Assembly: GCF_958298935.1 (NCBI RefSeq)
Contig: NC_084935.1
Span: 6,644,001 to 6,708,000 of the forward strand
Direction of reading: 5' to 3'
DNA length: 64,000 bases
Origin: Phragmites australis
Taxonomy: Eukaryota; Streptophyta; Magnoliopsida; Poales; Poaceae
Position numbers and translations under genes: made by a program. The notes below the pieces were generated by a model. It did not search any database. It saw only the letters and a program-made list of their open reading frames with translations, and was not told the DNA's origin. Below, in pieces: positions 12,022 through 23,459 of this stretch; positions within the stretch are counted from its first letter, which is position 1, and every line of letters begins with the position of its first letter.

Positions 12022-13330
12022 ATTATATATCTCATAATTTAATAATAAGTTAAAAAATAGATACTAAAAAGATACATATTATTAGAAATATTTTTTATAG
12101 AACAGAATCTTATAAAATTTACTTCCGTCATATGTTAGGTTACTGGCTATGATCTTAGCTATCGGTGTCTCACTATATACAACTCACAATTAACAATAGC
12201 ATTTAACAAACATTTTCATGTAAAAATCCATTTAAAGTCCTGTATTTTACACAGGCCGGTAAAATTGTAAAAAATAAATTAGTAATATATGCCTGGTCAC
12301 TTTACACGAGTCTAAAGTTAGGATAACAAGGATTAATTAGATATATGTCGTTTGTTAATTGCGGCGCAACATGTGCCGCCGCTAAATGTGGGAAATTGAG
12401 TTATGAAATACTCTCGTCTTCTTATCTCATGCTTTACCATTCAATGTGTACCTCACATATGGTTGTCGTATATCAGCACATTTACAGAGACCACGTTTAG
12501 TGAGGTAGACTAATAACTATATCTCCCTACTGCAAATATAGCCCAAGTTACCTTGGTCATATTCAACTCATCCCCTACTGCTTTCATTGTGGACGGCCGG
12601 TGCGAAGAGTGCTTTTTGGCGATCTGCTTGAAACACCCACCTCTCAATTTGAAACAATGGTTGAGGCCTACCACAGTGACATTGCTAAGTTCGGCAAGGT
12701 GACGCCATGTGTGTCGTGCGGGAGCTCACTTCCCACGTGTCCTCGATAGCCTCAACAATGCCCGGTATACATCTAGGGCAAGGATGTTTTAGGTGTTTTT
12801 TAAGCAGTGGTCTGCAGTCCGCCGGGATCCTCTGCAGTTACTGCAGGTACGAACTCACATGTCAGTAACTGTTAATATATCTGTAATTACTACAGAGAAT
12901 TTGTGTCCATTTATGGTGGCTTCTTGGATGTCCTCGCCTCTATAGCCACGGTAATTATTATGAGTCCATCACCTTAGATCACCTTGTGTACAATCAAAAG
13001 AGGTGATGCAACCCTACGAGCCGTATCCCCAATTTCGCAAACGTGGCAATTGTATATCGATGTTGGAATTCTAGCTATTGTAGCTTATTTCCAAATACTT
13101 TCTGTTTCAAAAAATATATATTTCCAAACATTTAAAACTTTGCGTGTTACATCTCTTTTAAAGGGAGTGACATAACTAAATAACCCAAAAAAAATACACG
13201 TAGACAAAGTAGTGGCAAAACAGTCATAGTACAATGGATATTCCAATTCCTGCAACGCTTGAGCAGGTCTTAGTTTATCTCACCCATGGCGTATGCGAGG
13301 GTAACTTACAAGCTTAATTAGAAAGTCGGA
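12022..13330. other. Intergenic region, upstream of the glycosyltransferase gene
   Basis: The first few hundred bases should hold the promoter of the minus-strand gene; no clear TATA box was singled out. The stretch is AT-rich, with a GC-richer patch at 12590-12780 that looks like an old gene scrap but has no recognisable domain. Confidence 0.4.
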
Positions 13331-13332
13331 TT

Positions 13333-13676
13333 AAGGTCTTCTTTGAAATGCAGGATTAGAAATTATAGGAATATGAAAAATATAGTAATATGATAGGATG
13401 GTGGGGGAACAAAAGATTGAAAAACATAGAAATCATAGGAGATAAGTTGTTTGGATAGGCTACAGGGGAACACACGAAAATAGACACGGAGCAAAGCGTT
13501 CCATGAGATCTGGATGGATTTTTCCATTCCTCTACTTTTCACGGGCCTGCAACAGTGTTCCCGTGGAAAGGGAACGGTCTTTCCTTCGTTCCAAACGGGT
13601 ATTCATTTGCCGTTCCAGAGGAATACTAATTCATGTACTTTTCCTTTAAATTTCCTACGATCCAAAAGGCCCTAAA
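13333..13676. mobile_element. MITE, hAT-like ends
   Basis: The left end AAGGTCTTCTTTGAAATGCAGG is similar in inverse orientation to the right end, which reads AGGGCCTTTTGGATCGTAGG on the minus strand. This type of 'GGCCTTGTTTGG' terminus is common in grass hAT-like MITEs. The interior is non-coding. Target duplication not resolved. Confidence 0.5.
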
Positions 13677-13710
13677 CCTTATTAGGCCCAACGATCGAGG
13701 CAAAGCTATA

Positions 13711-13961
13711 TTCCTTTCGTCTTAAAATAGATAATATTTTAGTATTTTCTATAATATTCAAAATATATAACGTTTTATAATTTTGATGTAACTTTAATCT
13801 AAATTTTTTAGTCTTACCTCTCTATTAAGTAATCCCTTCTCAATACAAGTTTTTATCCTATGCAATTAATGATATTAAATGAGAGTAAAATAGTTATTTT
13901 ATCTTTCACCTTAAAACTTGTGCTTAACTCTAAAGTATTGACTATTTTGAGACGGAGAGAA
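13711..13961 (+). mobile_element. Stowaway-type MITE, first of a tandem pair
   Basis: About 250 bp. The left end CGTCTTAAAATAGATAA pairs with the right end CTATTTTGAGACGGAG, the classic Stowaway (Tc1/mariner) terminus. It is preceded by TA. It is followed directly, with no TA, by a second copy in the same orientation. The interior aligns with the second copy (ATTCAAAATATAT, TATAATTTTGA, TTAACTCTAAA). Confidence 0.75.
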
Positions 13962-14207
13962 CCCCCGGTCTCAAAATAGATGACGTTTTATCCTCTTCTA
14001 CAATATTCAAAATATATGATGTTCTATAATTTTGAGGTAACTTTAGTTTAAATTTTCCAATCTTACCTTTCCATTAAGTAACGTTTCTAATATAAATCTC
14101 ATTTCTCTTGCAATAAATATTATTAAAAAAGATAATATGATTATTTTATTTTCCATCTTAATATTTGTATTTAACTCTAAAATATTATCTATTTTAAGAA
14201 GGATGGA
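13962..14207 (+). mobile_element. Stowaway-type MITE, second of a tandem pair
   Basis: About 245 bp with left end GGTCTCAAAATAGATGACG and right end ATCTATTTTAAGAAGGATGG, followed by TTA. It is in the same orientation as the first copy, and a TA lies only on the outer sides of the pair, suggesting the two moved as a dimer or that one lost its junction TA. Confidence 0.75.
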
Positions 14208-15304
14208 TTATTTTGTAACATCCAAACAAATAGAAAACAGTTTTTTCTACTTTTCTGCCGTCTTAGAGGGACAAAAGAGCACGTAGCTAGTTGTCACATT
14301 CCCAATGTTTCAAGTCCCAGTAACGTGCATCGTCTTCATGACCCGTCCCTAAGTTTTTTAGACAATGAAAAAAAAGTTTCAGCTTTTGTATCATTGTATA
14401 CAGTCATAGGATCAGTCTCCGAGTAAATTAGGGAGTGATTGTTTGGATCTCGATTTCGCGAATGCATATAAATTTAGAGAGAAGTATATTTCGTTGTCTG
14501 TATACACTGTTTTAGTGACCCGGTGGATACAAATATACACCCGTAGTCTGGTTAGACAGATGCAGACTGTCGCATCTGCTTATACAAATAGATCTATTTA
14601 TCAGTGTCATAATCACTTTCATACAAGTAACCAATCAGAATTTTAACTCTTGTATACATTCATACGATCTAAAATTCAATCAACCAAATAAAAACTCAAC
14701 TTAATTTATCTAGATAGATATAAACAACTAAATAATCTTCTCTTTAACACTCTTACATTACTCAGTCTGTTTCTCTTTAACCTACTTACATAATTCACAC
14801 AAGTAACATACATATGAGCCATCAATCCCACCCTACTGGACTCCGTGTCGTCAGACTAGACCGATCGATCGCTTTTTCACCACAGCCCCACTCGACGTCC
14901 GGTTAAAAATTCCCTTTTTCACTGTACGGAGCGTGAATCTTGAACGGGTACGAGGTGTTGAACGTATCAATGCGAACGGCAGTCAGGAGCAGCGAGGGTC
15001 CGGAGTCCAGCCTCTGCCGTCACCCGTTATCTTGCGCGTCGTCTTTGAAGGGGTCCGGTCTCCTCGATGGAAAACGAACAAATAAAAAACTCAAAGATTT
15101 GAAAGAGTAGCGTTCTCTCTTCCATCAACTTTCCCGTCTTCTTCCCTCGCGATCCACCCGATCCGTTTAAAAAACATGTTGTCTTCGTTCCACGTGCACC
15201 TGTGGACGCACGACAAAATCAGCCCACGAATTCAGACAGGCTGCTGTACGTACGTATCGGGCTAGTTTCTTGTAGAGGAGGAACCCGAATTTAATTTGTC
15301 CTGC
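14208..15304. other. Intergenic region before the TIR gene
   Basis: No gene is supported. 14434-14700 may be a further small element ('GTGATTGTTTGGATC' near the left, a weak inverse counterpart near 14675-14692), but the match is poor. 14820-15170 is GC-richer, non-coding and likely distal promoter sequence. Confidence 0.4.
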
Positions 15305-15408
15305 CATGCATGCGTGCTCGATCCATCGATGTCCATCGCCATGACTCCATGCATGCATGCATACTCGATCGATCTATCTAAATCGCCATGGCTCCATGCA
15401 TGGGAGAA
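15305..15408. promoter_or_regulatory. Duplicated 47-bp block rich in RY motifs (CATGCATG)
   Basis: A block starting CTCGATCCATCGATG at 15317 is repeated imperfectly at 15364 (period 47 bp); each copy ends in ATCGCCATG, CTCCATGCATG. CATGCATG occurs at about 15305, 15348 and 15396, with another at about 15585 just before the TATA box. In plants CATGCA(TG) is the binding core of B3 factors such as ABI3/FUS3. A role for the TIR gene starting at 15777 is inference. Confidence 0.5.
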
Positions 15409-15594
15409 AGATAGCTTTTAGTATCTGGCAGCCCCGTCCTGCGGGTACCGTTGAATAACCGGCCGGACTGCATAGCACGCGCGAGCAGAATCCGTTTAAA
15501 TTTCGTCTGTCAAATCCCCGGCCACGACCATTTGAAATTGAAGAGGGCAACGATTTCTCCCGCGAAGAACAAGTGCTTCCACCCATGCATGCAT

Positions 15595-15602
15595 TATATA
15601 AA
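15595..15602 (+). promoter_or_regulatory. TATA box of the TIR-only gene
   Basis: TATATAAA lies about 175 bp before the ATG at 15777 and directly after a CATGCATGCA motif. The spacing allows a 5' leader of roughly 140 nt. It is a strong consensus match, but the start site is not proven. Confidence 0.6.
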
Positions 15603-15776
15603 CCACCCACCCTGTCCAGCAATCGACATTATTCACCGAGCTAGCTATCTCAATCGAGACATAAACATACACCGGTTGCTAGAAGCCTAGACGTACGTAC
15701 GGTACGGTGCTAGCTGCCGGAACCCGGCAGCATTCGGTAGATCGCAAAGGGAATCGAAGGCGCCGGCATTCCGCAC

Positions 15777-16579
15777 ATGGCGTCCGGGCTTTCACGCAGG
15801 GCAGTGAGCCAGTCCATCGCGTCGCGGCTGAACGAGTCGGCGGAGGTGGTGACGACGTCCGGGAAGGGGAAGGGCAAGGGCAAGGGCAAGGGGCCCGCGC
15901 TGGCGCGGTGGGTGGAGTACGACGAGGAAGAGGTGGCCGGCCGGCGGCGAGGGTACGACGTGTTCATCAACCACCGCGGGGCGGACACCAAGCGCACGGT
16001 GGCGCGGCTTCTCTACGACCGCTTGGCGCAGCTCGACGGCGGGATACGGTCGTTCCTGGACAACATGTCCATGCGCCCCGGGGACCGCCTCGAGGAGCGC
16101 ATCAACGAGGCGATCCGCGAGTGCCGCGTCGCCGTGGCCATCTTCTCGCGGAACTACTGCGACTCGGAGTTCTGCCTCCACGAGCTCGCCGCGCTCGTGG
16201 AGGCGCGCAAGATCATCATCCCGATCTTCTACGACATCAAGCCCTCCGAGCTGATCCTGCCACCGGCCGTCGTCGACTCCAAGGACCAGCTCCCCCGCGA
16301 CATCGAGCGCTTCAGGCTCGCTCTCCGCGAGGCAAAGAACACCGTCGGCCTCTGCTACGACTCCGCCACAGGGTACGTGCCTTACCTACTGCACGCGCCA
16401 TTAAAATTATCTGCTCCAGCGTGCATGCAACCAAGAACCAACTGTATGTGTAATGACGATCGTTCTCTGCATGCAGGGACCTGGCCGAGCTGGTGTCAGC
16501 GGCAGCCAACGCGGTGATGGAGAGGATTGAGGAAATGGAGAGAGTACAACGACGGCAGATGATCGTTTCCAGGCTCTGA
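15777..16579 (+). CDS. TIR-only protein, putative NADase
   Basis: Two exons, 15777-16372 and 16477-16579, with a GT/AG intron of 104 bp, encode 232 aa. Residues about 29-39 are a Gly-Lys repeat; the TIR domain starts at GYDVFINHRGAD (59-70) and continues through SFLDNMSMRPGD, a 'FSRNYCDSEFCLHEL' block (about 123-137) and IIPIFYDIKPSEL. In TIR NADases the glutamate of the Cys-Leu-x-Glu motif is catalytic; here it is about Glu136, so cleavage of NAD+ to signalling nucleotides is plausible. There is no NB-ARC or LRR region: the frame stops soon after a short helical tail (AELVSAAANAVMERIEEME). Grasses lack TIR-NB-LRR receptors but keep a few TIR-only proteins, and this fits that group. ATG chosen as the first good start after the TATA box at 15595. 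It appears intact. Confidence 0.9.
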
Positions 16580-17265
16580 TTTTGAACGGAACGGTACAAC
16601 AACTACTATTCAGACCTGCCAGGCTGGCATCATCAGTTAACGCACGCCCGGTGCATGGCATGGTGAATAATTCATTAACATGGAGGGGATTTGTTCATTT
16701 TTATTCTTTTTTAATGTAATAATTCATTGTTTTCTTTAGTTCCTTTTTTGTAAATTTTGGGCGATAAATCTGTCCTGCCTGTAGAATAAGCTATACGACT
16801 GACCATACAGTCCACACGAATACGCGATTTTGCGAATAATGATAGGCACATGTACATGTACAAAATAAAATTATATATGATCGATGTTTTTACAAACTGC
16901 CATTGCAATGTGATTCGTTGCATGGCGGTGTTGGATTCAAACGTTTCTTTGTCCCGCCCATAATTTTCCCTCGCTCTCGGTTCGCGTGTGTGTGTACATG
17001 TTCCTTCTCTTCATATGTCTCTTCGCTATCTTTTTTCCTTCGGCATTATGCAAGCATGCATGGATGTACGTATATATGCAGCTGCATGCGTTTTGGACAA
17101 AGCTCGCGGTGTCTGTGAGTCCACTCTCAGCTGTATGCATGCGCTGCTGATCTATATATAGTGTCACTGTGTACTTTGAAATCTCTTATCACAGTTGATT
17201 AGCATGCATGCAACGCTCTGATCGATGTAAACCCAGGTTTACAGTACTTCACGAAAACTAGTTTG
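16580..17265. other. 3' flank of the TIR gene
   Basis: Probable 3' untranslated region to about 16740 (AT-rich, with TTTTTAATGTAATAAT near 16710), then unremarkable spacer with scattered GCATGCATG runs. Confidence 0.4.
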
Positions 17266-17446
17266 TACTCCCGGTTCCATCTATAGTTGATCCGTTAGAA
17301 ATAAATTATATAATACTTTAAGATGTATATATTATTTTTAAAATATATATATTTCTTTATAAATAAAGTATATATTTTTTCTGAGATGTATATACAACCT
17401 TTTAAGTTGTACATATTTCTTTCTGAACACTATCGGAGGGGAGTAT
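17266..17446. mobile_element. Stowaway-like MITE
   Basis: About 180 bp. The left end ACTCCCGGTTCCATCTATAG is inverse to the right end, which reads TACTCCCCTCCGATAG on the minus strand. TA is present at both edges. The interior is AT-rich and non-coding. Confidence 0.55.
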
Positions 17447-17458
17447 GTACACCCGTGA

Positions 17459-17465
<7 letters not shown>

Positions 17466-17530
<65 letters not shown>

Positions 17531-17571
17531 CTATATATATATATATATATACACCTATATATATATAGTTT
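17466..17571. repeat. (TA)n microsatellite
   Basis: About 60 bases of pure TA repeat followed by TA blocks broken by two CACC interruptions (around 17527 and 17553). Open frames across it (Tyr-Ile repeats) are artefacts. Confidence 0.95.
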
Positions 17572-17778
17572 CATTATTTGTTTATCTGGCCATATCTCTC
17601 ACGGTGCTAACGGTCAGTCGAGCATGATTTTACAAAGCCGGTCCGGGTTCGAGGTGCGGCATACTCTTAATGAAATCCCAAGAGTACGTCTCCCCTCGGT
17701 GCTTATTTTATTATTTGTTTATCTGAATTTTATGCATGGCTACTTTGGAACATCGATAAATCTTCATTTTCGAATAAG

Positions 17779-17888
17779 TTGTATCTTGTGTTGTATTGAA
17801 TTGATTAACTTTCTTAACTTCTACATGCATGGATTGTATCTTGCGTTGTATTTAATTGATTAACTTTCTTAACTTCTACATGCATGGA
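17779..17888 (+). repeat. 55-bp tandem repeat, two copies
   Basis: Units start at 17779 and 17834, each beginning TTGTATCTTG and ending CTACATGCATGGA. Only two or three substitutions separate them, so the duplication is recent. No coding role. Confidence 0.85.
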
Positions 17889-19259
17889 TGGAATCAAATG
17901 TGTTCTTACAAATTCATCATATATATGTACTACTCTATATACATGTAAGTGCAAATATCTACAGAACTGCATTGCAAGCGAGAGTTAAGTTGTTCTGGTC
18001 AAGTCACCGCGTGTTCTTGGATTTCAGTTTTGGACTTCCAGTTGTAGTTTAATGTAAACTGTAGGACTGTGAGTAACATATGTCTGTGTGATGTTTTCTT
18101 AGATCAAATTGACTACTGCTTCTTGGCTGACAGTTCTACAAATTTGTGTTATTACAACGTCACAGTAGGAGTAGACCTTTAACAATGCTCGCATAAATCT
18201 TCAAGGTTAAAATTGATTCCAAGATATTTCTATAGTTTAGGTCTCTATGTCGTTAATCTGAACACTACATTATTATTTATTTTTTGGAAAATGTAACAAT
18301 CACCAGCATCTGGATCCAGGACACCAAAGGTGTACCACGCAACCACAGAATTTTGTAGAATAGCCCCAAGGTAATCCAATTATTTAGTGTGCATTGTATG
18401 TCTTTCATAGATCCAGATAAAGATAGCACAACATCTGTTGGATCCAATGTTCCAAATTTCAGGAAATTAATCTACCTCGTAAATCTCTCTTTTGTTCTTT
18501 TTGTTAATGAAAAATCTCCTTCCAACATTTCAAAAATAAGAAAATAACAAATCACTGAAATTTCACCAGTAACCACAGATAATGTTAAATCACCGGCCAA
18601 AAGAATATGGAACAAATATTGGCCTTTTGTGCCAGTTATTTTTAGAATTTGACCTTTGTTGACGTTGTTTTTATTTTTTTGTTTTTTGACGGTAAAAGAC
18701 AAATATTTCTGCTGCCGGCGCTAACCAGGAATCTCAATCCTCCCTAGTAAATTGGTTAATCGGTAAATCAAACCCTTATACTACACCCCAGTACTTGTAC
18801 ATTATATAAATCCATACGCTTATTTTGTGGAATGAAACTACTACCATAAAAGATCAGTAAATTAAAGACCCGGTCCCTATAGAATCGATATGGTTTCACA
18901 CAAGCCCAAAATGAACTCCAGCAACTTTTTTCCCTAGGCTGCAGATACATATATTGATTTACATTGGGACGTAACCGAAGTTTAAAACAGCTATACTTAC
19001 ATTATTATTTCCATTTACACTCGCATTCTTTTTATTTAACCTTATTTCCAACTTCAAAAAGAACAAATGTTAGATGCTTCAGATCATACACGCCTTGTTT
19101 AGAATTGAAAGAATTTAAGACCCACACTTTGAATCTTAATGGAATCCTTGCCTCTTGGTTGTGACTGGTAGTTGTTTCTTACCTACATAATTGTGGTCAC
19201 CCTTTAGGTGTTCCAATTTTTTGCATCCAAAGACTGTTGAATTATCGCCCCTGGATTGG
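17889..19259. other. Spacer without recognisable gene
   Basis: AT-rich sequence; short open frames only, none with a known domain. Confidence 0.4.
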
Positions 19260-20430
19260 AATAGTACATGCCACGGCTGGTTGACACACTGCTCTTAATT
19301 ATCTTTCTATTGGTGGGTGGTGGATTCAGATTGGTCATCTACCGTGCATGTCTAATTGTTGTCACCCTCTGAAACGATGCAAATAAAGAAGAAGAAAATT
19401 ATGCAGAGACCATGCTAGCTAAAGCAAGTAAGGAACTAATGTCATTTGCTAATCCGCAAGAATGGATCGGACTGAGCTGCAAAATTTGTGCCCCAACAAA
19501 CCATGCTCACTCGAGGAACAAGTCTCCAACCGCGACTATGACACTTGGTGGTTGCATGGTGAGACCAATTCGGCAATACCCGTTACACGGAGCAGACAAC
19601 TAAACAGCAAATTCCGTTCAACCTTGTGTACGGACGGGCTCCCCCAGCGGCGGCACGCGCGAGAGACGAGATTCAGATTACCGATCGAGATCCCCCGATC
19701 AGCCGTGCCAGTGTCCCTTTCAGGAGCCACGCTTCCTCGGTTCAACCCGGCTCGTCAACGCGCGTTTTGGCCGTGCTCGATCGTCCGCATGGACGCCGTC
19801 CTGTCCGTCCCCCGGGCGGTCAAAGGGCGCGGCTGTGGTGCACCTCCACCACGAATCGACAGGGTTTACTCCGATGCCGCCGTGCGTCTCTCTCTCTCTC
19901 TCTCCCTCTCTCTCGTTGCATGCAGGGCATGCAGGGAGGGTACAGTCGAGTCAACCGGGGATGTGGCAGCTGCAGCCCCCGTGATCAAAGACATGCGCGC
20001 GCGCGCGCGTGTCCGAGGCTGACTTCTGAAGTTTTTCTCTCGGGTTCATGCGGTCAGTGTTCAACCGAGGATCGTCTGTCTAAGTTGACCATCCAACGAG
20101 TCGTAGCTACGTTGATTTCGGAACTTGAAAGGCAGCTTCTGCCTCTTGTACGAATGACTAGCGACAGTTGTTTCTTCTGATTCTTAAAGGATACAGTGTT
20201 GGAAATACGGTAGAAAAGAATGAACTGGGCCTCGTTATTCACCGGAAACAATTCCACAAAGGTTAGTGACGAACTGCAGAAAGCCCTTTCTGTTATCTAA
20301 TGGTACTCTAACTCTTTCGCGATTGGATTACAGGAAGAAGGTTAGTATTAACCGGAAAGTTAAGGAACGTCCTAGTTCCAACACAAGTTAGCACACTGCC
20401 TCCATCCATCAAAGTTGCTTGCAGTTCAGG
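19260..20430 (+). repeat. Tandem duplication, copy 1
   Basis: A unit of about 1.2 kb. Its start (GGTTGACAC...TATTGGTGGGTGGTGGATTC) recurs at 20434; its middle (19500-19770, containing CTAAACAGCAAA, TTCCGTTCAA and CAGCCGTG) recurs at 21780-22130; its end (19990-20400) recurs at 29000-29390. The last part is the best conserved, with GGCAGCTTCTGCCTCTTGTACGAATGAC and GATACAGTGTTGGAAAT shared in order. Open frames of 184-186 codons cross it but neither is kept in the second copy, so I do not call a gene. It also has CT and GCGCGC runs at about 19890-20010. Confidence 0.7.
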
Positions 20431-20433
20431 CGT

Positions 20434-22135
20434 GGTTGACACTGTTCTATCTTTTTATTGGTGGGTGGTGGATTCAGATTTGTGATCAATAGTACATGTC
20501 TAAGTGCATATTTGTTTTAGCTGAGGACTTTAAAAACAGTTTATAAATTATAGACTGTAAAAAGATAGATGGTAAAAAACTTTTAAATTATAAATTTAAA
20601 AACTTTGATGAACAGTTTAGTAAAATGAACTTTCACAATCTATAAAAAGTTGAAGAAAACTAGCTACTTAGATTCTCATAATCCAATAAATAGTTATTTA
20701 TTTTAGCTTCAAATTGTAAAAAGAAAAACTACTATTTAAAACCAAAACAACCATGCCCTAGTCCACCCATCTCAGCCCTTCGAACGAGAACATGCATGGC
20801 GTATGTCACGATTCGCATGCATGCATGTACACCTGTAACACCTCCATGCATGCAATGTGAGGTAGAAGGTACTCATGCTGGCTGAAGCAAATAATTGTGG
20901 GGCGGAACTACGAAGAATCCGCTCAATTGATCACGATTCTTAATTACGCAGATGAGCATGGATCATGTAAACATCTACCATGTATTAGCTATGTAGCTAG
21001 CGCTGTTGCTCACTGATCAATTTTTTTCACCCGCTTCGCTTACCAATTTTGAAATATAAATGAATTGTCTGTCTTTTCTTATCACCTTAGTTTTTTTAAT
21101 TAATTGATCGGTGTATGTAGCTTAATATGGTATCAGTGTCAGATATGTTGAGTTTGAGTCATGAGACGTAATTAAATAAAGAATTACAACCAACTATTAT
21201 TTTTACGTCTGAGACCTGATGTCTTTTAGGTGAATTGATAGATACATACATCTCAATAATCATCAACACTTTTCTTTCATTCTTAAATGCGATGCAAGTG
21301 AAAAGAAAAGAGCAAAAAAAAATGCAAAGGCCATATTAATGTCAATCTTTACTGTATAAAACACGAGTTAGTTTCTGCATTACCTCTTCTCCAACTCTCC
21401 TCTCATTGAATAAAAATTCCTAAAATTAAAAAAAAAATCCACTTTTATCATTCATTCTCATCCTTCAGCCTCTCATCTCATTACCAGTTACAGATATGTG
21501 ACTCGTTTTACTAATAAAAAATATAAAATATATGAGAAAAGTTAGCGGATAATCTCCTCTTTTTTGGATCCTACCTGGAAATAAAATATAGCACCGTTTC
21601 CCATGTATTCGTTCGGTGACGCTCCCATAACACATCAACATATACGTATCTTAATTTAATTTATATTTGATCTTACCACGGTCATATTTTCATTGCAACA
21701 CATAGACAGTTAACTATAAATCTATAATTAACTAATGTATCTAAAAAGAAAAAAGCGCATGATACGAGTGAGCAGGAAAACTTATGCTAAAACGGGAAAA
21801 ACGTGCTCACGCGAAGAACCAGTCTCGAACCGCGGCCATGTCTCTCAGATCATCGACCGGATGGTTACGGGGACACAGGTCACAGGAAGACCATTTCTTG
21901 ATAGAGGGCATGCAACAGGCCAGCTAAACAGCAAAAATTCTCTAGCGCCAGCCGTGTCTTTCCGTTCAATCTTGCGTATGGGCAGGCTCTCCCATCACGC
22001 CGAGCGGCGGCACACGCGCCATCAGATTCTGATTCCCCGTCCCCCCACAATCAGCCGTGGTGTCCTTTTCAGCCGCCGCGGCAACTCGTGGCTGCGTTTC
22101 CTCGGTTTGACGACCCGGCGTATTAACGCCAAATC
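20434..22135 (+). repeat. Tandem duplication, copy 2, left part
   Basis: Starts with the same GGTTGACAC...GGTGGTGGATTC text as copy 1, is then expanded by a MITE at 20512-20762 and other AT-rich sequence, and again matches copy 1 from about 21780 to 22130. The rest of this copy lies beyond the copia element, at 28890-29400. Confidence 0.6.
20512..20762. mobile_element. MITE inside duplication copy 2
   Basis: About 250 bp, AT-rich. The left end AAGTGCATATTTGTTTTAGC is inverse to the right end, which reads TAGGGCATGGTTGTTTTGG on the minus strand. It is absent from the corresponding place in copy 1 (about 19360), so it inserted after the duplication. Confidence 0.55.
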
Positions 22136-22337
22136 TTTGATGTAAATATGCAAACGACAATGTTGTATTTCTGATCTTTATTTAAAAGTTATGATTGATT
22201 TTTATCATTTTATCGGGATAGGGTTATTTTATGATATTTTATGGTTGTTCGTGGTTTTTCTATAATTTAATCTCTCATAGTATGATCAATCATAATCTTC
22301 CGTTAAAGATAGGATAGAGTATATTCGATGTTTAATC

Positions 22338-23327
22338 TGTTAGAATATATGAGCTTAGTTCATTATATTTGTATAATTTTAAATAAATCTTAAAGGCTTC
22401 AACAGGGATATGTGTTTTTTTAGTTTCACCTTGCTAGTGGATGTGGATGGAGACCAACTTATAAGTGTTTCTCTCCTCCACCAGTTAGCATGTGTGGATA
22501 AAAGAATTAGAAGAATATACGTGCGCTCGCTCGTCTCACTAGGTCGTGGCCGGGGCGGGGGCGGAGGGTGGATGGCACACGACACTTGTGTGAATGGTCC
22601 ATCGAAAGCGGGTCTAGTTTATTGCGTAGGTTTAGCTTCCTTTTGTGGTTTTATTTCTTTTTGCTACGTGCGCAAACGGATAAATATATGGAAATCATGT
22701 TAGTCAAGACTCCGATCCTGATGGCGTAATTGACTCCAATTGTGGTGCGTCTCAACCGCAATTCTCCCTCTATATGTATCTATTAGCCGCCGCACAAAGG
22801 CGAGACGCGAGTTGCATATTCGCAATTAGAGTTTTGCCAATTTCTCTCCTTTGCGCTATCGCACGTAGACTACTTCATTCCGCTATGTCTACGTGCAACG
22901 ATGAATGGGAGAGCAGGTCTCTGGAACCTGTCCCTATTGGGATCCTGCATTGGGAGAGGTCGAATAAGATTTTTATGAAGCGTTCATCACGACTGCTCAC
23001 GATCTGCTTCCTCTACATCATCGTGTGCTACTTTATCTGCATTGTCACCGTTATCGTCGTCTGTTATATCAAGATCAACTTCGACTACTTCATCTTCGTC
23101 ATAGCATACTGCATCAATATCACAGGGATTTCTGCATCTCACGACGCCATCGGGTACGTAAACTGCAATCCTACTGGAGTGTTTAATCGAGTGAACTAGT
23201 CAATATACTACTCAAGTGTTTTAGTCGATACATTTCTCGAGTGAGCTAGTCAAGATCCTTCTCGAGTATAGGGTCGCGAGTGATTGAGATTGGTCAAATT
23301 CTAGTCGATTTTACTTGAATCTTGTCA
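22338..23327 (+). repeat. 5' LTR of the copia element
   Basis: Aligns with 27910-28890 throughout: TTGCTAGTGGATGTGGATGG, CTCCCTCTATAT, then a run of GAGTGAACTAGTC-type repeats near the right end. Substitutions are frequent (several per 100 bases), so the insertion is old. Frames such as 22774-23199 fall inside the LTR and are not genes. Confidence 0.8.
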
Positions 23328-23459
23328 CGACTCGTTCGAGCTAGTCAATAATTAATTATCTGCATCTATTTTGTTCATGTTATATTAGAAACTGAATTAC
23401 ATTAAATATGAGAGTATTATTATTTCCTACAATCCAAAAATGTTTTTGTAGGAACTTTG

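Noticed and set aside
17590..17700. tRNA-like or SINE-like stretch with GGTTCGAGG (B-box-like)
   Set aside because: No convincing A box, no cloverleaf and no clear tail or target duplication; the B-box match alone is too short.
17323..17863. Tyr-Ile repeat proteins
   Set aside because: Translation of a TA microsatellite.
19462..20180. 184-186 codon frames in duplication copy 1
   Set aside because: Neither frame is kept in copy 2 (21780-22130 and 28890-29400), and no known domain is seen.
22774..23199. 141-codon frame with hydrophobic segments
   Set aside because: Lies inside the copia 5' LTR and is broken in the 3' LTR counterpart.
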